Source: CAYTRS01 sp964440305
GTDB taxonomy: Bacteria > Patescibacteriota > Minisyncoccia > Moranbacterales > JAKLHP01
DNA: 13,977 nt
Reading direction: 5' to 3'
Assembly (NCBI GenBank): GCA_964440305.1
Contig: CAYTRS010000016.1
Span: 1-13,977, forward strand
Below are positions 7,612 to 13,294 of the stretch, piece by piece; the first letter of the stretch is position 1, and the number at the start of each line of letters is the position of its first letter. The position numbers and the translations under genes were made by a program. Under the pieces are notes generated by a model that was not told the DNA's origin, did not search any database, and saw only the letters and a program-made list of their open reading frames with translations.

Positions 7612-8718
7612 GGAAAATTGGAAAATAAAGACTTTTTGCAGTCGGAAATCTGGCGGAAGTTTCAGAAAAGCGTGAGAAGGAAAATATATTGCATTACCGG
7701 AGACGATTTTTATGCCAGTATAATTAAACACAATTTGCCTCTAGTTGGCGATTATTTTTATATTCCCAAGGGACCAGTAATGCAAATTTCCAATTTCCCT
7801 GCCTCGCCGGCAGGCGGGCAATTTCCAATTTCCAATCAAATCCAAAATCCAAATGAAAAAATTAATTCTCTTGTTAATCTAGCAAAAGAAGAAAATATTG
7901 GATGGATCAGAATTGAGCCGAAAAATAATGAGAGTTTAGAAATAATTAGAAACGCGGTAGAAATAAGTAGAAATAAGTTAAAAATTGTTAGAGCACCGCA
8001 TGATATGCAGCCAAAAGAAATTTTTGTGATTGATATAACCAAAAACGAAGAGGATTTGCTAGCAAATATGAAACCCAAAACAAGGTATAATGTAAAGTTA
8101 GCAGAAAAAAAGGGAGTAAAAATTTTCAATTTTCAATTTTCAAATTCCAATGACAAAATTAAGAAAAAAAAATATATAGGAGAATTTTTGCGGTTAAATA
8201 AAATAATGGCGGCACGGCAGAATATAAAAACACACCCAGACGAATATTACGGAAAAATGCTGGAAGCTATTCCGGCAGAAAACTTGAAATTATATGTTGC
8301 GGAATATAAAAATGAAGTAATTGCAGCAAATATAATGGTTTTTTACGGAAAGAAGGCGATTTATCTCCACGGAGCGTCGGATGATAAATATAAAAATCTT
8401 ATGGCTCCGCATTTATTGCAGTGGCAAGCAATAAAAGACGCGAAAGAGATGGGATATGAGAAATATGATATGGGAGGAATAAAAACTAGAATGACAAATG
8501 ACAAATTTCCAATGACAAACCAAGTCCAAATGTCAAATATCAAATGCCAAAAAAAACTACAAGCTAATTCATGGCAGGGCATTACCCGATTTAAAACTGG
8601 CTTCTCGCCGAATACCAAACCGACGGAATTTCCGGGAAGCTACGATATTATAATTAATTATCCAAAATACTTTTTATACAAACTTCTTCAAAAAATAAAA
8701 GGTTGTTTTCGCTTTTGA
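7606..8718 (+). CDS. FemAB-family peptidoglycan bridge aminoacyltransferase carrying repeat insertions
   Basis: A 370-residue FemABX/GNAT-fold protein. FLQSEIWRKFQ near the N-terminus, MKPKTRYNVKLAEKKGVKI (155-173), AANIMVFYGKKAIYLHGASD (240-259), PHLLQWQAIKDAKEMGYEKYDMGGI (268-292) and ITRFKTGF (326-333) are typical of Fem transferases, which add amino acids from aminoacyl-tRNA to the lipid-linked stem peptide. Three stretches do not look like family sequence and coincide with 7-nt-period DNA repeats: residues about 60-83 (with a GC palindrome), 173-184 and 294-320. All stay in frame, and the core motifs are intact, so the enzyme may still work. The start is uncertain: ATG 7606 has no Shine-Dalgarno, while GGAGGG at 7608-7613 precedes an in-frame TTG at 7618. 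The gene lies between ruvA and the LytR_C/murE pair, and its TGA stop shows standard code use. Confidence 0.88.
   Translation: MEGKLENKDFLQSEIWRKFQKSVRRKIYCITGDDFYASIIKHNLPLVGDYFYIPKGPVMQISNFPASPAGGQFPISNQIQNPNEKINSLVNLAKEENIGWIRIEPKNNESLEIIRNAVEISRNKLKIVRAPHDMQPKEIFVIDITKNEEDLLANMKPKTRYNVKLAEKKGVKIFNFQFSNSNDKIKKKKYIGEFLRLNKIMAARQNIKTHPDEYYGKMLEAIPAENLKLYVAEYKNEVIAANIMVFYGKKAIYLHGASDDKYKNLMAPHLLQWQAIKDAKEMGYEKYDMGGIKTRMTNDKFPMTNQVQMSNIKCQKKLQANSWQGITRFKTGFSPNTKPTEFPGSYDIIINYPKYFLYKLLQKIKGCFRF
7784..7853 (+). repeat. 7-nt-period array with embedded GC palindrome inside the FemAB-like gene
   Basis: A 14-bp direct repeat (AATTTCCAATTTCC at 7785-7798 and 7820-7833) flanks a GC-rich core at 7799-7819. 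CCTGCC (7798-7803) and GGCAGG (7809-7814) can pair around a 5-nt loop. The right side continues as heptamers CAATTTC, CAATTTC, CAATCAA, ATCCAAA, ATCCAAA (7819-7853). The whole block is translated in frame as residues about 60-83. Confidence 0.8.
8123..8157 (+). repeat. Five 7-nt units inside the FemAB-like gene
   Basis: TTTTCAA three times in a row, then ATTCCAA and TGACAAA. The array is read in frame as residues about 173-184 of the FemAB-like protein, just after the conserved KLAEKKGVKI motif. Confidence 0.8.
8490..8548 (+). repeat. 7-nt-period array inside the FemAB-like gene
   Basis: Units read AATGACA, AATGACA, AATTTCC, AATGACA, a 10-nt irregular unit, then AAATGTC, AAATATC, AAATGCC. 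It is translated in frame between the conserved YDMGGI and GITRFKTGF blocks, which are normally close together in Fem proteins, so this looks like an insertion. Confidence 0.82.
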
Positions 8719-8731
8719 AATATAATATAAT
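8703..8731 (+). promoter_or_regulatory. Sigma70-like promoter for the LytR_C-murE pair
   Basis: TTGTTT (8703-8708) and TATAAT (8726-8731) are separated by 17 bp, a near-consensus spacing. An overlapping TATAAT lies at 8721-8726. Transcription would begin about 12 bases before ATG 8750. The -35 box lies in the last codons of the FemAB-like gene. Confidence 0.5.
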
Positions 8732-8749
8732 CCAATTGTAAAATAAAAT

Positions 8750-9373
8750 ATGGATAAAACGGATAAAGTTGATGAATTTTTTCAATTAAAAAAGGAAAAC
8801 TTTCCGGAAAACCGGGTGTTTTTCTCCGTGAAAATCCCGACAAATCAAGAAACTCCGAAAAAATCGAAAAAAAATAAGGTTATCTTGGCAAGCTTTATTT
8901 TTTTATTTGTAGCAGCTTTAGGAATAGCCTATTTTTTTGTTTATCTCAAGCCTCAAGAAGTGGCAGATAGTTCTTTTGCTCAGGAGAATATTCAAAATTC
9001 CGAAACAGCCAATTTGAACAATGAAGTTCAAATCCCCACGTCTCAAGAAGTTATCCCCGTTCAAGATTCAGGAAGCGAAGAATTAAGCGAAAAAAAAGAG
9101 AAGAAAGTCAAGATTTCTGTTTATAACGGGACAAACATTACCGGTTTAGCAGCGAAACTCGCGCAAAAAATATCTACAACTGAAAACATGGAAATAATTC
9201 AAAAAACAAATGCAAAAGGCAATTATCAAAGCAATTTGATTATTGACATCTCTGGCGGGAATGATAATATCATAAAAAAAATAATTGAGATAATTGGCGG
9301 GGAAATGTCAGAAATTCCTGAGAATGAAATAAAGCCGGAAGCAGATATATTAATAATCGGGGGGATTAAATGA
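8750..9373 (+). CDS. Membrane-anchored protein with C-terminal LytR_C-like domain
   Basis: A 207-residue protein: a charged cytoplasmic N-terminus (1-42), one transmembrane helix (about 43-65), a low-complexity polar linker rich in Gln, Asn, Ser and Glu (66-118), and a C-terminal domain beginning KVKISVYNGTNITGLAAKLAQKI. This resembles the LytR_C domain (the V-x-V-x-N-G-x-x-x-x-G-L-A motif) found at the ends of LytR-CpsA-Psr wall-polymer transferases and on its own in small wall proteins. No LCP catalytic domain is present. The role in the wall is therefore unknown; binding of cell-wall material is a guess from the family. The stop overlaps the murE start (ATGA, 9370-9373), which implies translational coupling with the Mur ligase. 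Confidence 0.78.
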   Translation: MDKTDKVDEFFQLKKENFPENRVFFSVKIPTNQETPKKSKKNKVILASFIFLFVAALGIAYFFVYLKPQEVADSSFAQENIQNSETANLNNEVQIPTSQEVIPVQDSGSEELSEKKEKKVKISVYNGTNITGLAAKLAQKISTTENMEIIQKTNAKGNYQSNLIIDISGGNDNIIKKIIEIIGGEMSEIPENEIKPEADILIIGGIK

Positions 9374-10832
9374 AAAGGATTATTCCGCAAAAATTGAAAA
9401 ATACTTATCATCTTGGCCAGGCAATCCTGGCTAATGTTGTTTTTGGCTTTCCTTCGCGAAAAATAAAAGTAATCGGCGTGACGGGAACCAATGGAAAGAC
9501 CACTGTTTGCCAGATGATTTCAAAAATTTTAGAAGAAGCCGAGTTTAAAGTAGCAATGGCAACGACAATAAACTTCAAAATAGGCGAAAAAGAGCGGGTA
9601 AACAAAACAAAATTTACCACTCTTTCAAGCTTTGCAACCCAAAAATTCATCAAAGACGCGGTCAAAGAAGAATGCGATTATTTGGTTCTGGAAATCTCTT
9701 CTCATTCCTTGGACCAAAACCGCGTCTGGGGAATAAATTTTGATGTCGCAGTGATTACTAATGTTACCCGGGAACACCTGGATTATCATAAGACGATGGA
9801 AGAATACCGCCGGGCGAAACTTAAATTATTCAAAAATGCAAAAGTGGCGGTGGTAAATTTAAATATGGAAAAGCCGGAAGAATTTATTCGCGCCGAAAAT
9901 AAAATTGCTTATGGATACACCATACAAAGTCAAAATTTCAATTCTCCGCCACAGGCGGATCAGCCTTGGGCTGAAAAATTNNNNNNNNNNNNNNNNNNNN
10001 NNNNNNNNNNNNNNNNNNNNNNNNNNNNNNNNNNNNNNNNNNNNNNNNNNNNNNNNNNNNNNNNNNNNNNNNNNNNNNNNAAAGTCAAAATTTCAATTCT
10101 CCGCCACAGGCGGATCAGCCTTGGGCTGAAAAATTAAAAATTATCAAGGCGGAGATTATTGAATTAGGAACAAATTATACAATATACAATATACAAGATA
10201 CAAAATACCAATTGAACTTGCCTGGGAAATTTAACGTGGAAAACGCGCTGGTGGCGGTTTGCATGGGATTATCCCAAGGAATAAAGCCGGAAACCATTGC
10301 AAAAGCCCTGGAAAAAATAAAAGGCATTCCGGGTAGAATGGAATATGTGAAAAATAATAAAGGTTTGAATATAATTGTTGACTATGCCGTAACGCCAGAT
10401 TCATTGGAAAAATTGTATGAATTAATAAAAATAACAGCAGGGACTAAGTCCCTGCACAGGGACTTAGTCCCTAAAATTATTGCGGTATTTGGCGCTTGCG
10501 GGGAGAGAGATCGGGGGAAAAGACCGATAATGGGGGAAATCGTGGCAAAATACGCGGATTATATAATTTTGACGGACGAGGATTTATATAATGAAGATCC
10601 TGAACAGATAATTGAAGAAATAAAAGCAGGAATTAAAAATAAAAAAGAAAATGAAAGTCTTTGGATAATTCGCGACCGGAGAGAGGCGATTAAAAAAGCC
10701 TTGCAATTGGCAAGACCCGAAGATTTTATTGTGGTGACTGGAAAGGGGGCGGAAGAAACAATGGCGGTTGGAAACAAAAGAATTCCTTGGAATGACAGAA
10801 TAGTCATTATTGAAGAACTGGGAAAATTATAA
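9370..10832 (+). CDS. murE: MurE-like UDP-MurNAc-tripeptide ligase, interrupted by a scaffold gap, with in-frame palindromes
   Basis: A Mur ligase that attaches an amino acid to a UDP-MurNAc peptide. Motifs: P-loop GVTGTNGKTT (36-45), LEISSHSLDQNRV (107-119), ITNVTREHLDYH (129-140), EYRRAKLKLF with the carbamylated-lysine position K150, then LPGKFNVENALVAV, PGRMEYV, VDYAVTPDSL and AVFGACGERDRGKRP. Removing the duplicated 55 bp plus N's (155 nt in total) joins the two halves in one frame, giving about 435 residues. Two oddities: the N-terminal UDP-binding domain of classical MurE is nearly absent, since the P-loop is at residue 36; and the DNPR/DNPA specificity motif is replaced, with LTDEDLYNEDP where E. 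coli MurE has DDNPRTEEP. The amino acid added cannot be predicted. Repeats are inserted at about residues 185-200, 218-229 and 290-303. A strong GGGGGGA lies 4 bases before the start. Confidence 0.87.
9926..10135. other. 100-N scaffold gap inside an exactly duplicated 55-bp overlap, within murE
   Basis: Positions 9926-9980 and 10081-10135 are identical over 55 bp on either side of exactly 100 N (9981-10080). The offset of 155 nt shifts the frame by two, and merging the copies restores one open murE frame across the junction. The gap is therefore an assembly artefact, probably caused by the repeat-derived double hairpin it contains. Confidence 0.9.
9945..9974 (+). repeat. Tandem double hairpin inside murE
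   Basis: Two adjacent perfect 6-bp stems with 3-nt loops: TCCGCC-aca-GGCGGA (9945-9959) and TCAGCC-ttg-GGCTGA (9960-9974). It is preceded by AT-rich heptamer-like sequence (ACAAAGT, CAAAATT, TCAATTC). Translated in frame as part of NSPPQADQPWAEK, which has no counterpart in MurE. The second copy at 10100-10129 is the assembly duplicate. Confidence 0.85.
10176..10210 (+). repeat. Five 7-nt units inside murE
   Basis: TATACAA three times, then GATACAA and AATACCA. They are read in frame as part of YTIYNIQDTKYQ, just before the conserved LPGKFNVENAL block. Confidence 0.82.
10439..10472 (+). repeat. 34-nt perfect inverted repeat inserted in murE
   Basis: AGGGACTAAGTCCCT (10439-10453), a GCAC spacer, then AGGGACTTAGTCCCT (10458-10472). 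The second arm is the exact reverse complement of the first, and each arm is itself a 7-bp palindrome around one base. It is translated as part of AGTKSLHRDLVPK between the conserved LYELIK and IIAVFGACG segments. Confidence 0.88.
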
Positions 10833-10834
10833 GG

Positions 10835-11284
10835 TTACTTCAATATTTGTATTAATAAAATCGTCAGAAAAAATCCAAAAATTCCTCCGGCAATTACTTC
10901 ACTTACCCGATGTCCCACTCTTTCCTTGAGTCTTGGATAATTCTCTTCCAAATTCAATTGATGGATAAGGTTATTGAGATATCTTCCCTGATCTCCCAGA
11001 TACATCCGAAGCCTTACCGCGTCGTCAATGACTATTACTGCCAGAATTACGGCGACGGCAAAAGCACCCGAATCAAACCCGTCGTAATGAAATACGCTTA
11101 CGACCAAAGAAATGATAAAAGCCGTATGGGCGCTCGGCATATGTCCATGAGTCATGGCATAAGCTGGATTCCAGCCGTGTTTCAGGGTAAAGAGCAGAAA
11201 TTTCAAGGATTGCGCAAAAATGCCGACAAATATTGGAATGGCAAAAACCCGGTATGGGGCAACGAAATTAATGAAATTTTCCAT
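10835..11284 (-). CDS. Divergent PAP2 family membrane protein (DUF212/YuiD-like)
   Basis: A 149-residue integral membrane protein matching the divergent PAP2 family: YRVFAIPIFVGIFAQSLKFL at the N-terminus, the signature MTHGHMPSAHTAFIISL (44-60) and IDDAVRLRMYLGDQGRYLN (86-104), then LKERVGHRVSEVIAGGIFGF. Hydrophobic segments lie near 12-32, 53-66, 73-90 and 128-147. Members carry a phosphatase-like GH-x-PSxH region, but the substrate is generally unknown; a lipid phosphate linked to wall synthesis would fit the neighbours but is inference. This is the only minus-strand gene in the window. Its stop lies 2 bp from the murE stop, so the genes converge with almost no spacer. It is divergent from lemA, sharing a 96-bp intergenic region. 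Confidence 0.88.
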   Translation of the reverse strand: MENFINFVAPYRVFAIPIFVGIFAQSLKFLLFTLKHGWNPAYAMTHGHMPSAHTAFIISLVVSVFHYDGFDSGAFAVAVILAVIVIDDAVRLRMYLGDQGRYLNNLIHQLNLEENYPRLKERVGHRVSEVIAGGIFGFFLTILLIQILK

Positions 11285-11312
11285 ATATCCATTTTAGCAT
11301 ATTTTGAGAAAT

Positions 11313-11340
11313 TTGAATATTGGCAAAAATGTAATATAAT
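11313..11340 (+). promoter_or_regulatory. Sigma70-like promoter upstream of lemA
   Basis: TTGAAT (11313-11318), 16 bp, then TATAAT (11335-11340), 40 bases before the lemA ATG. It lies in the short divergent region shared with the minus-strand PAP2-like gene. Confidence 0.45.
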
Positions 11341-11380
11341 TTAAGTGTTAATTAATAATTTAAATTGGGGGAATAAAAAT

Positions 11381-11932
11381 ATGAGTGCAGCAGTAATCGT
11401 CTTAGTGGCCTTGGCCGCCATAGTCATCTGGGGGATCTTGATTTACAACGCCTTGATCAGGCTCAAAAATCGGGTGGATGAAGCCTGGAGCGACATTGAT
11501 GTCCAGCTTAAAAGAAGGTACGACCTAATCCCAAATTTAATCAATACTGTAAAGGGATATGCGGCTCATGAAAAAGCGCTTTTTGAAAAAGTGACCGAAG
11601 CTCGGACAAAGGCAATGGGAGCGGGAAATGCCCATGACAAGGCGGAAGCGGAAAACGCACTTTCTGGGACACTAAAGAGTCTTTTCGCGGTGGCGGAAAA
11701 TTATCCAGATCTCAAGGCTAATCAGAATTTTTTGGAGCTTCAAAGAGAGCTGACTGATACGGAAGACAAGGTGCAGGCCTCCAGAAGGTTTTATAACGGT
11801 AATGTCCGTGATTTCAATACTAAAATTGAAGTTTTTCCTTCCAATATTTTTGCCAATGTGATGGGATTCCAAAAGCGCGAGTTCTTTGAAGCGGGAGAAG
11901 GAGAGAAAGAACCGGTCAAGGTGGAATTCTAA
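11381..11932 (+). CDS. lemA: LemA family protein
   Basis: A 183-residue protein with an N-terminal hydrophobic helix (about residues 3-24) followed by the LemA coiled-coil domain: NALIRLKNRVDEAWSDIDVQ, KRRYDLIPNLINTVKGYAAHE, FAVAENYPDLKANQNFLELQ, LTDTEDKVQASRRFYNGNVRDFN and the C-terminal FPSNIFANVMGFQKREFF. All diagnostic LemA blocks are present. The topology is a short outside N-terminus with the bulk of the protein helical; its biochemical role is unresolved. ATG 11381 is preferred over the in-frame GTG 11345 because the hydrophobic helix begins at once and GGGGGA lies nine bases upstream. As in many bacteria it is followed by htpX, suggesting a shared membrane-quality role. Confidence 0.95.
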   Translation: MSAAVIVLVALAAIVIWGILIYNALIRLKNRVDEAWSDIDVQLKRRYDLIPNLINTVKGYAAHEKALFEKVTEARTKAMGAGNAHDKAEAENALSGTLKSLFAVAENYPDLKANQNFLELQRELTDTEDKVQASRRFYNGNVRDFNTKIEVFPSNIFANVMGFQKREFFEAGEGEKEPVKVEF

Positions 11933-11937
11933 AAAAT

Positions 11938-12062
11938 AAAAATCCGGATTTCGAAACCCGAAACAAACTCCAATTTCTTAAATTCAAATATTTGAAACAT
12001 TTAAGTATTGGGATATTTGGTATTGTTTCGGATTTAGGATTTTGATATTCGAATTTCCAAAA
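11938..12062. repeat. Large imperfect inverted repeat with 7-nt period between lemA and htpX
   Basis: The centre is the perfect palindrome TTCAAATATTTGAA (11983-11996). The arms match imperfectly outward: left CTTAAAT, CCCGAAACAAAC and AAAATCC against right ATTTAAG, ATTGTTTCGG and GGATTTT. The right arm runs as heptamers TATTGTT, TCGGATT, TAGGATT, TTGATAT, TCGAATT, TCCAAAA (12021-12062), ending just before the htpX ATG. The left arm shows CGAAACC and CGAAACA (11952-11965). Confidence 0.75.
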
Positions 12063-12065
12063 CAA

Positions 12066-12775
12066 ATGACTTTATACAATCAGAAAGACAAAAATATCAG
12101 ATTGACTTGGATTTATATCACGGGATTTTTGGTTTTTGTTATTTTAATCGGCTATGTTTTCGCGGGAGCGATGGATAACAGCGNNNNNNNNNNNNNNNNN
12201 NNNNNNNNNNNNNNNNNNNNNNNNNNNNNNNNNNNNNNNNNNNNNNNNNNNNNNNNNNNNNNNNNNNNNNNNNNNNNNNNNNNCTGGAAGGAGTGATTGC
12301 CCATGAGCTTTCGCACATTGGAAACCGCGACATCTTGCTTTCAACCGTAATCGTGGTTTTGGTGGGATTTGTGACGCTTTTGGCAGATTGGTTTCGTCAT
12401 TGGGCTTTTTGGGGAGGAAAAGGAGGAGACAATGACCGGGGCGGAGGACAATTAAGAGCCATTCTTATGCTGGCGGCGATTGTCCTTTCTATTTTAGCGC
12501 CCATCGCGGCAGTTTTGATGCAGTTGGCGATTTCCCGGAAGCGGGAATTCCTGGCGGATTCAACAGGCGCGCTTCTTACGAGATATCCCGAAGGGCTGGC
12601 AAGCGCTTTGGAAAAAATTTCGCAGGATCAAGAACCGCTGGAAGCGGCCAATCGGGCAACCGCCCATCTTTATATTGTCAATCCCTTCAAGGGGAAAAAA
12701 ATTTCTTCGTTTTTTGCAACGCATCCTTCAGTGGAAGAGAGGGTAAAAGCGCTTCGCGGAATAGATATTAAATAA
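12066..12775 (+). CDS. htpX: HtpX-like membrane zinc metalloprotease, middle missing in scaffold gap
   Basis: An M48-family membrane protease for quality control of membrane proteins. The N-terminal 39 residues (MTLYNQKDKNIRLTW plus the first membrane helix) lie before the gap at 12184-12283. After the gap the frame resumes at 12284 with LEGVIAHELSH, containing the zinc-binding HExxH, followed by GNRDILLSTVIVVLVGFVTLL, a glycine-rich segment, another hydrophobic pair, and SRKREFLADSTGALL, which provides the third zinc ligand Glu and conserved Asp. It ends with FATHPSVEERVKAL. HtpX proteins have about 130-140 residues before HExxH, so roughly 90 residues are missing, more than the 100 N represent. 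ATG 12066 gives the usual HtpX N-terminus; an in-frame TTG at 12042 lies in repeat DNA and is unlikely. Confidence 0.92.
12184..12283. other. 100-N scaffold gap within htpX with real missing sequence
   Basis: Unlike the other two gaps, the flanks share no duplicated sequence. From the usual spacing of HtpX motifs about 250-300 bp of coding sequence should be missing, so 100 N is a placeholder length. Confidence 0.8.
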
Positions 12776-12778
12776 ATT

Positions 12779-12813
12779 CGAAATACGAAATCCTAAATCC
12801 GAAACAAATTCAA
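12779..12813 (+). repeat. Five 7-nt units upstream of the four-helix-bundle gene
   Basis: CGAAATA, CGAAATC, CTAAATC, CGAAACA, AATTCAA, running directly up to ATG 12814. It fills nearly the whole 38-bp gap after htpX and is matched in inverted orientation by the array at 13189-13237. Confidence 0.82.
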
Positions 12814-13173
12814 ATGAGCGGAAATACAAAAATGTACGATTTAGAAGAACGCACTCTTAATTTTTCTAAAAAAATAAGATTTTTTGTAAAGAATCTTCCT
12901 AAAACAATAGGAAACATAGAGGATGGAAAACAGTTAATCAGGTCTTCCGGTTCGGTGGGAGCAAATTATATTGAAGCCAATGAATCATTGAGTAAGAAAG
13001 ATTTTTTGATGAGGATAAAAATATGCAGGAAAGAAATTAAAGAAAGCAGATATTGGTTAAATCTTCTAGATACCAGAGGCAATAAATTATTAGAAAATGA
13101 AACCAGTGCTCTTATTAAAGAAGCTACTGAATTAATGATGATCTTCGGCTCAATTATAAGAAAATCGGAATAA
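12814..13173 (+). CDS. Four-helix bundle protein (S23 / rRNA intervening-sequence protein family)
   Basis: A 119-residue, all-helical protein. YDLEERTLNFSKKIRFFVKNLPKT, GKQLIRSSGSVGANYIEANES (a hallmark of the family) and DFLMRIKICRKEIKESRYWLNLL match the four helix bundle family first seen in 23S rRNA intervening sequences. Here it is a free-standing gene. Its function is unknown, and homologues occur sporadically in many genomes. It is flanked on both sides by 7-nt-period arrays in inverted orientation, and it has its own intrinsic terminator overlapping the stop codon, so it looks like a self-contained cassette dropped after htpX. ATG 12814 is supplied at the edge of the upstream repeat, with no clear Shine-Dalgarno. 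Confidence 0.9.
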   Translation: MSGNTKMYDLEERTLNFSKKIRFFVKNLPKTIGNIEDGKQLIRSSGSVGANYIEANESLSKKDFLMRIKICRKEIKESRYWLNLLDTRGNKLLENETSALIKEATELMMIFGSIIRKSE

Positions 13174-13188
13174 ATTTTCCGATTTTTT
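13161..13188 (+). terminator. Intrinsic terminator of the four-helix-bundle gene
   Basis: AAAATCGGAA (13161-13170) pairs perfectly over 10 bp with TTCCGATTTT (13177-13186) across a 6-nt loop that contains the TAA stop codon. More T residues follow the right arm. Confidence 0.75.
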
Positions 13189-13237
13189 GGATTTTGATAT
13201 TGTTTCGGATTTCGAATTTTGATATTCGTATTTTTGC
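13189..13237. repeat. Seven 7-nt units downstream of the four-helix-bundle gene
   Basis: GGATTTT, GATATTG, TTTCGGA, TTTCGAA, TTTTGAT, ATTCGTA, TTTTTGC. Its reverse complement contains CGAAATCCGAAACAA, close to the array at 12779-12813, so the two arrays form imperfect inverted repeats around the gene. From here to 13294 the sequence is T-rich and I see no gene. Confidence 0.78.
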
Positions 13238-13294
13238 TTTATGCCTGCTAAATTGTGTTTTGTTTGTAATTTATGTCTTGTGTTTTAGATTCTT

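Noticed and set aside
7398..7675. Open frames running through the first N block
   Set aside because: They consist mainly of undetermined residues and the duplicated overlap; no support as genes.
8703..9373. Alternative genetic code with TGA as glycine
   Set aside because: TGA ends the FemAB-like and LytR_C genes at sensible positions, the latter in the classic ATGA overlap with murE, so TGA is a stop.
9370..10832. murE as two genes or a frameshifted pseudogene
   Set aside because: The frame difference is exactly explained by the duplicated 55 bp plus 100 N; collapsing them gives one continuous Mur ligase.
10910..11344. 144-codon plus-strand open frame
   Set aside because: It is the antisense shadow of the well-supported divergent-PAP2 gene at 10835-11284 and its product has no family-like motifs.
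12184..12283. Treating the htpX gap as another unmerged overlap
   Set aside because: The two flanks share no sequence and about 90 residues of the HtpX core are missing, so real sequence is absent here.
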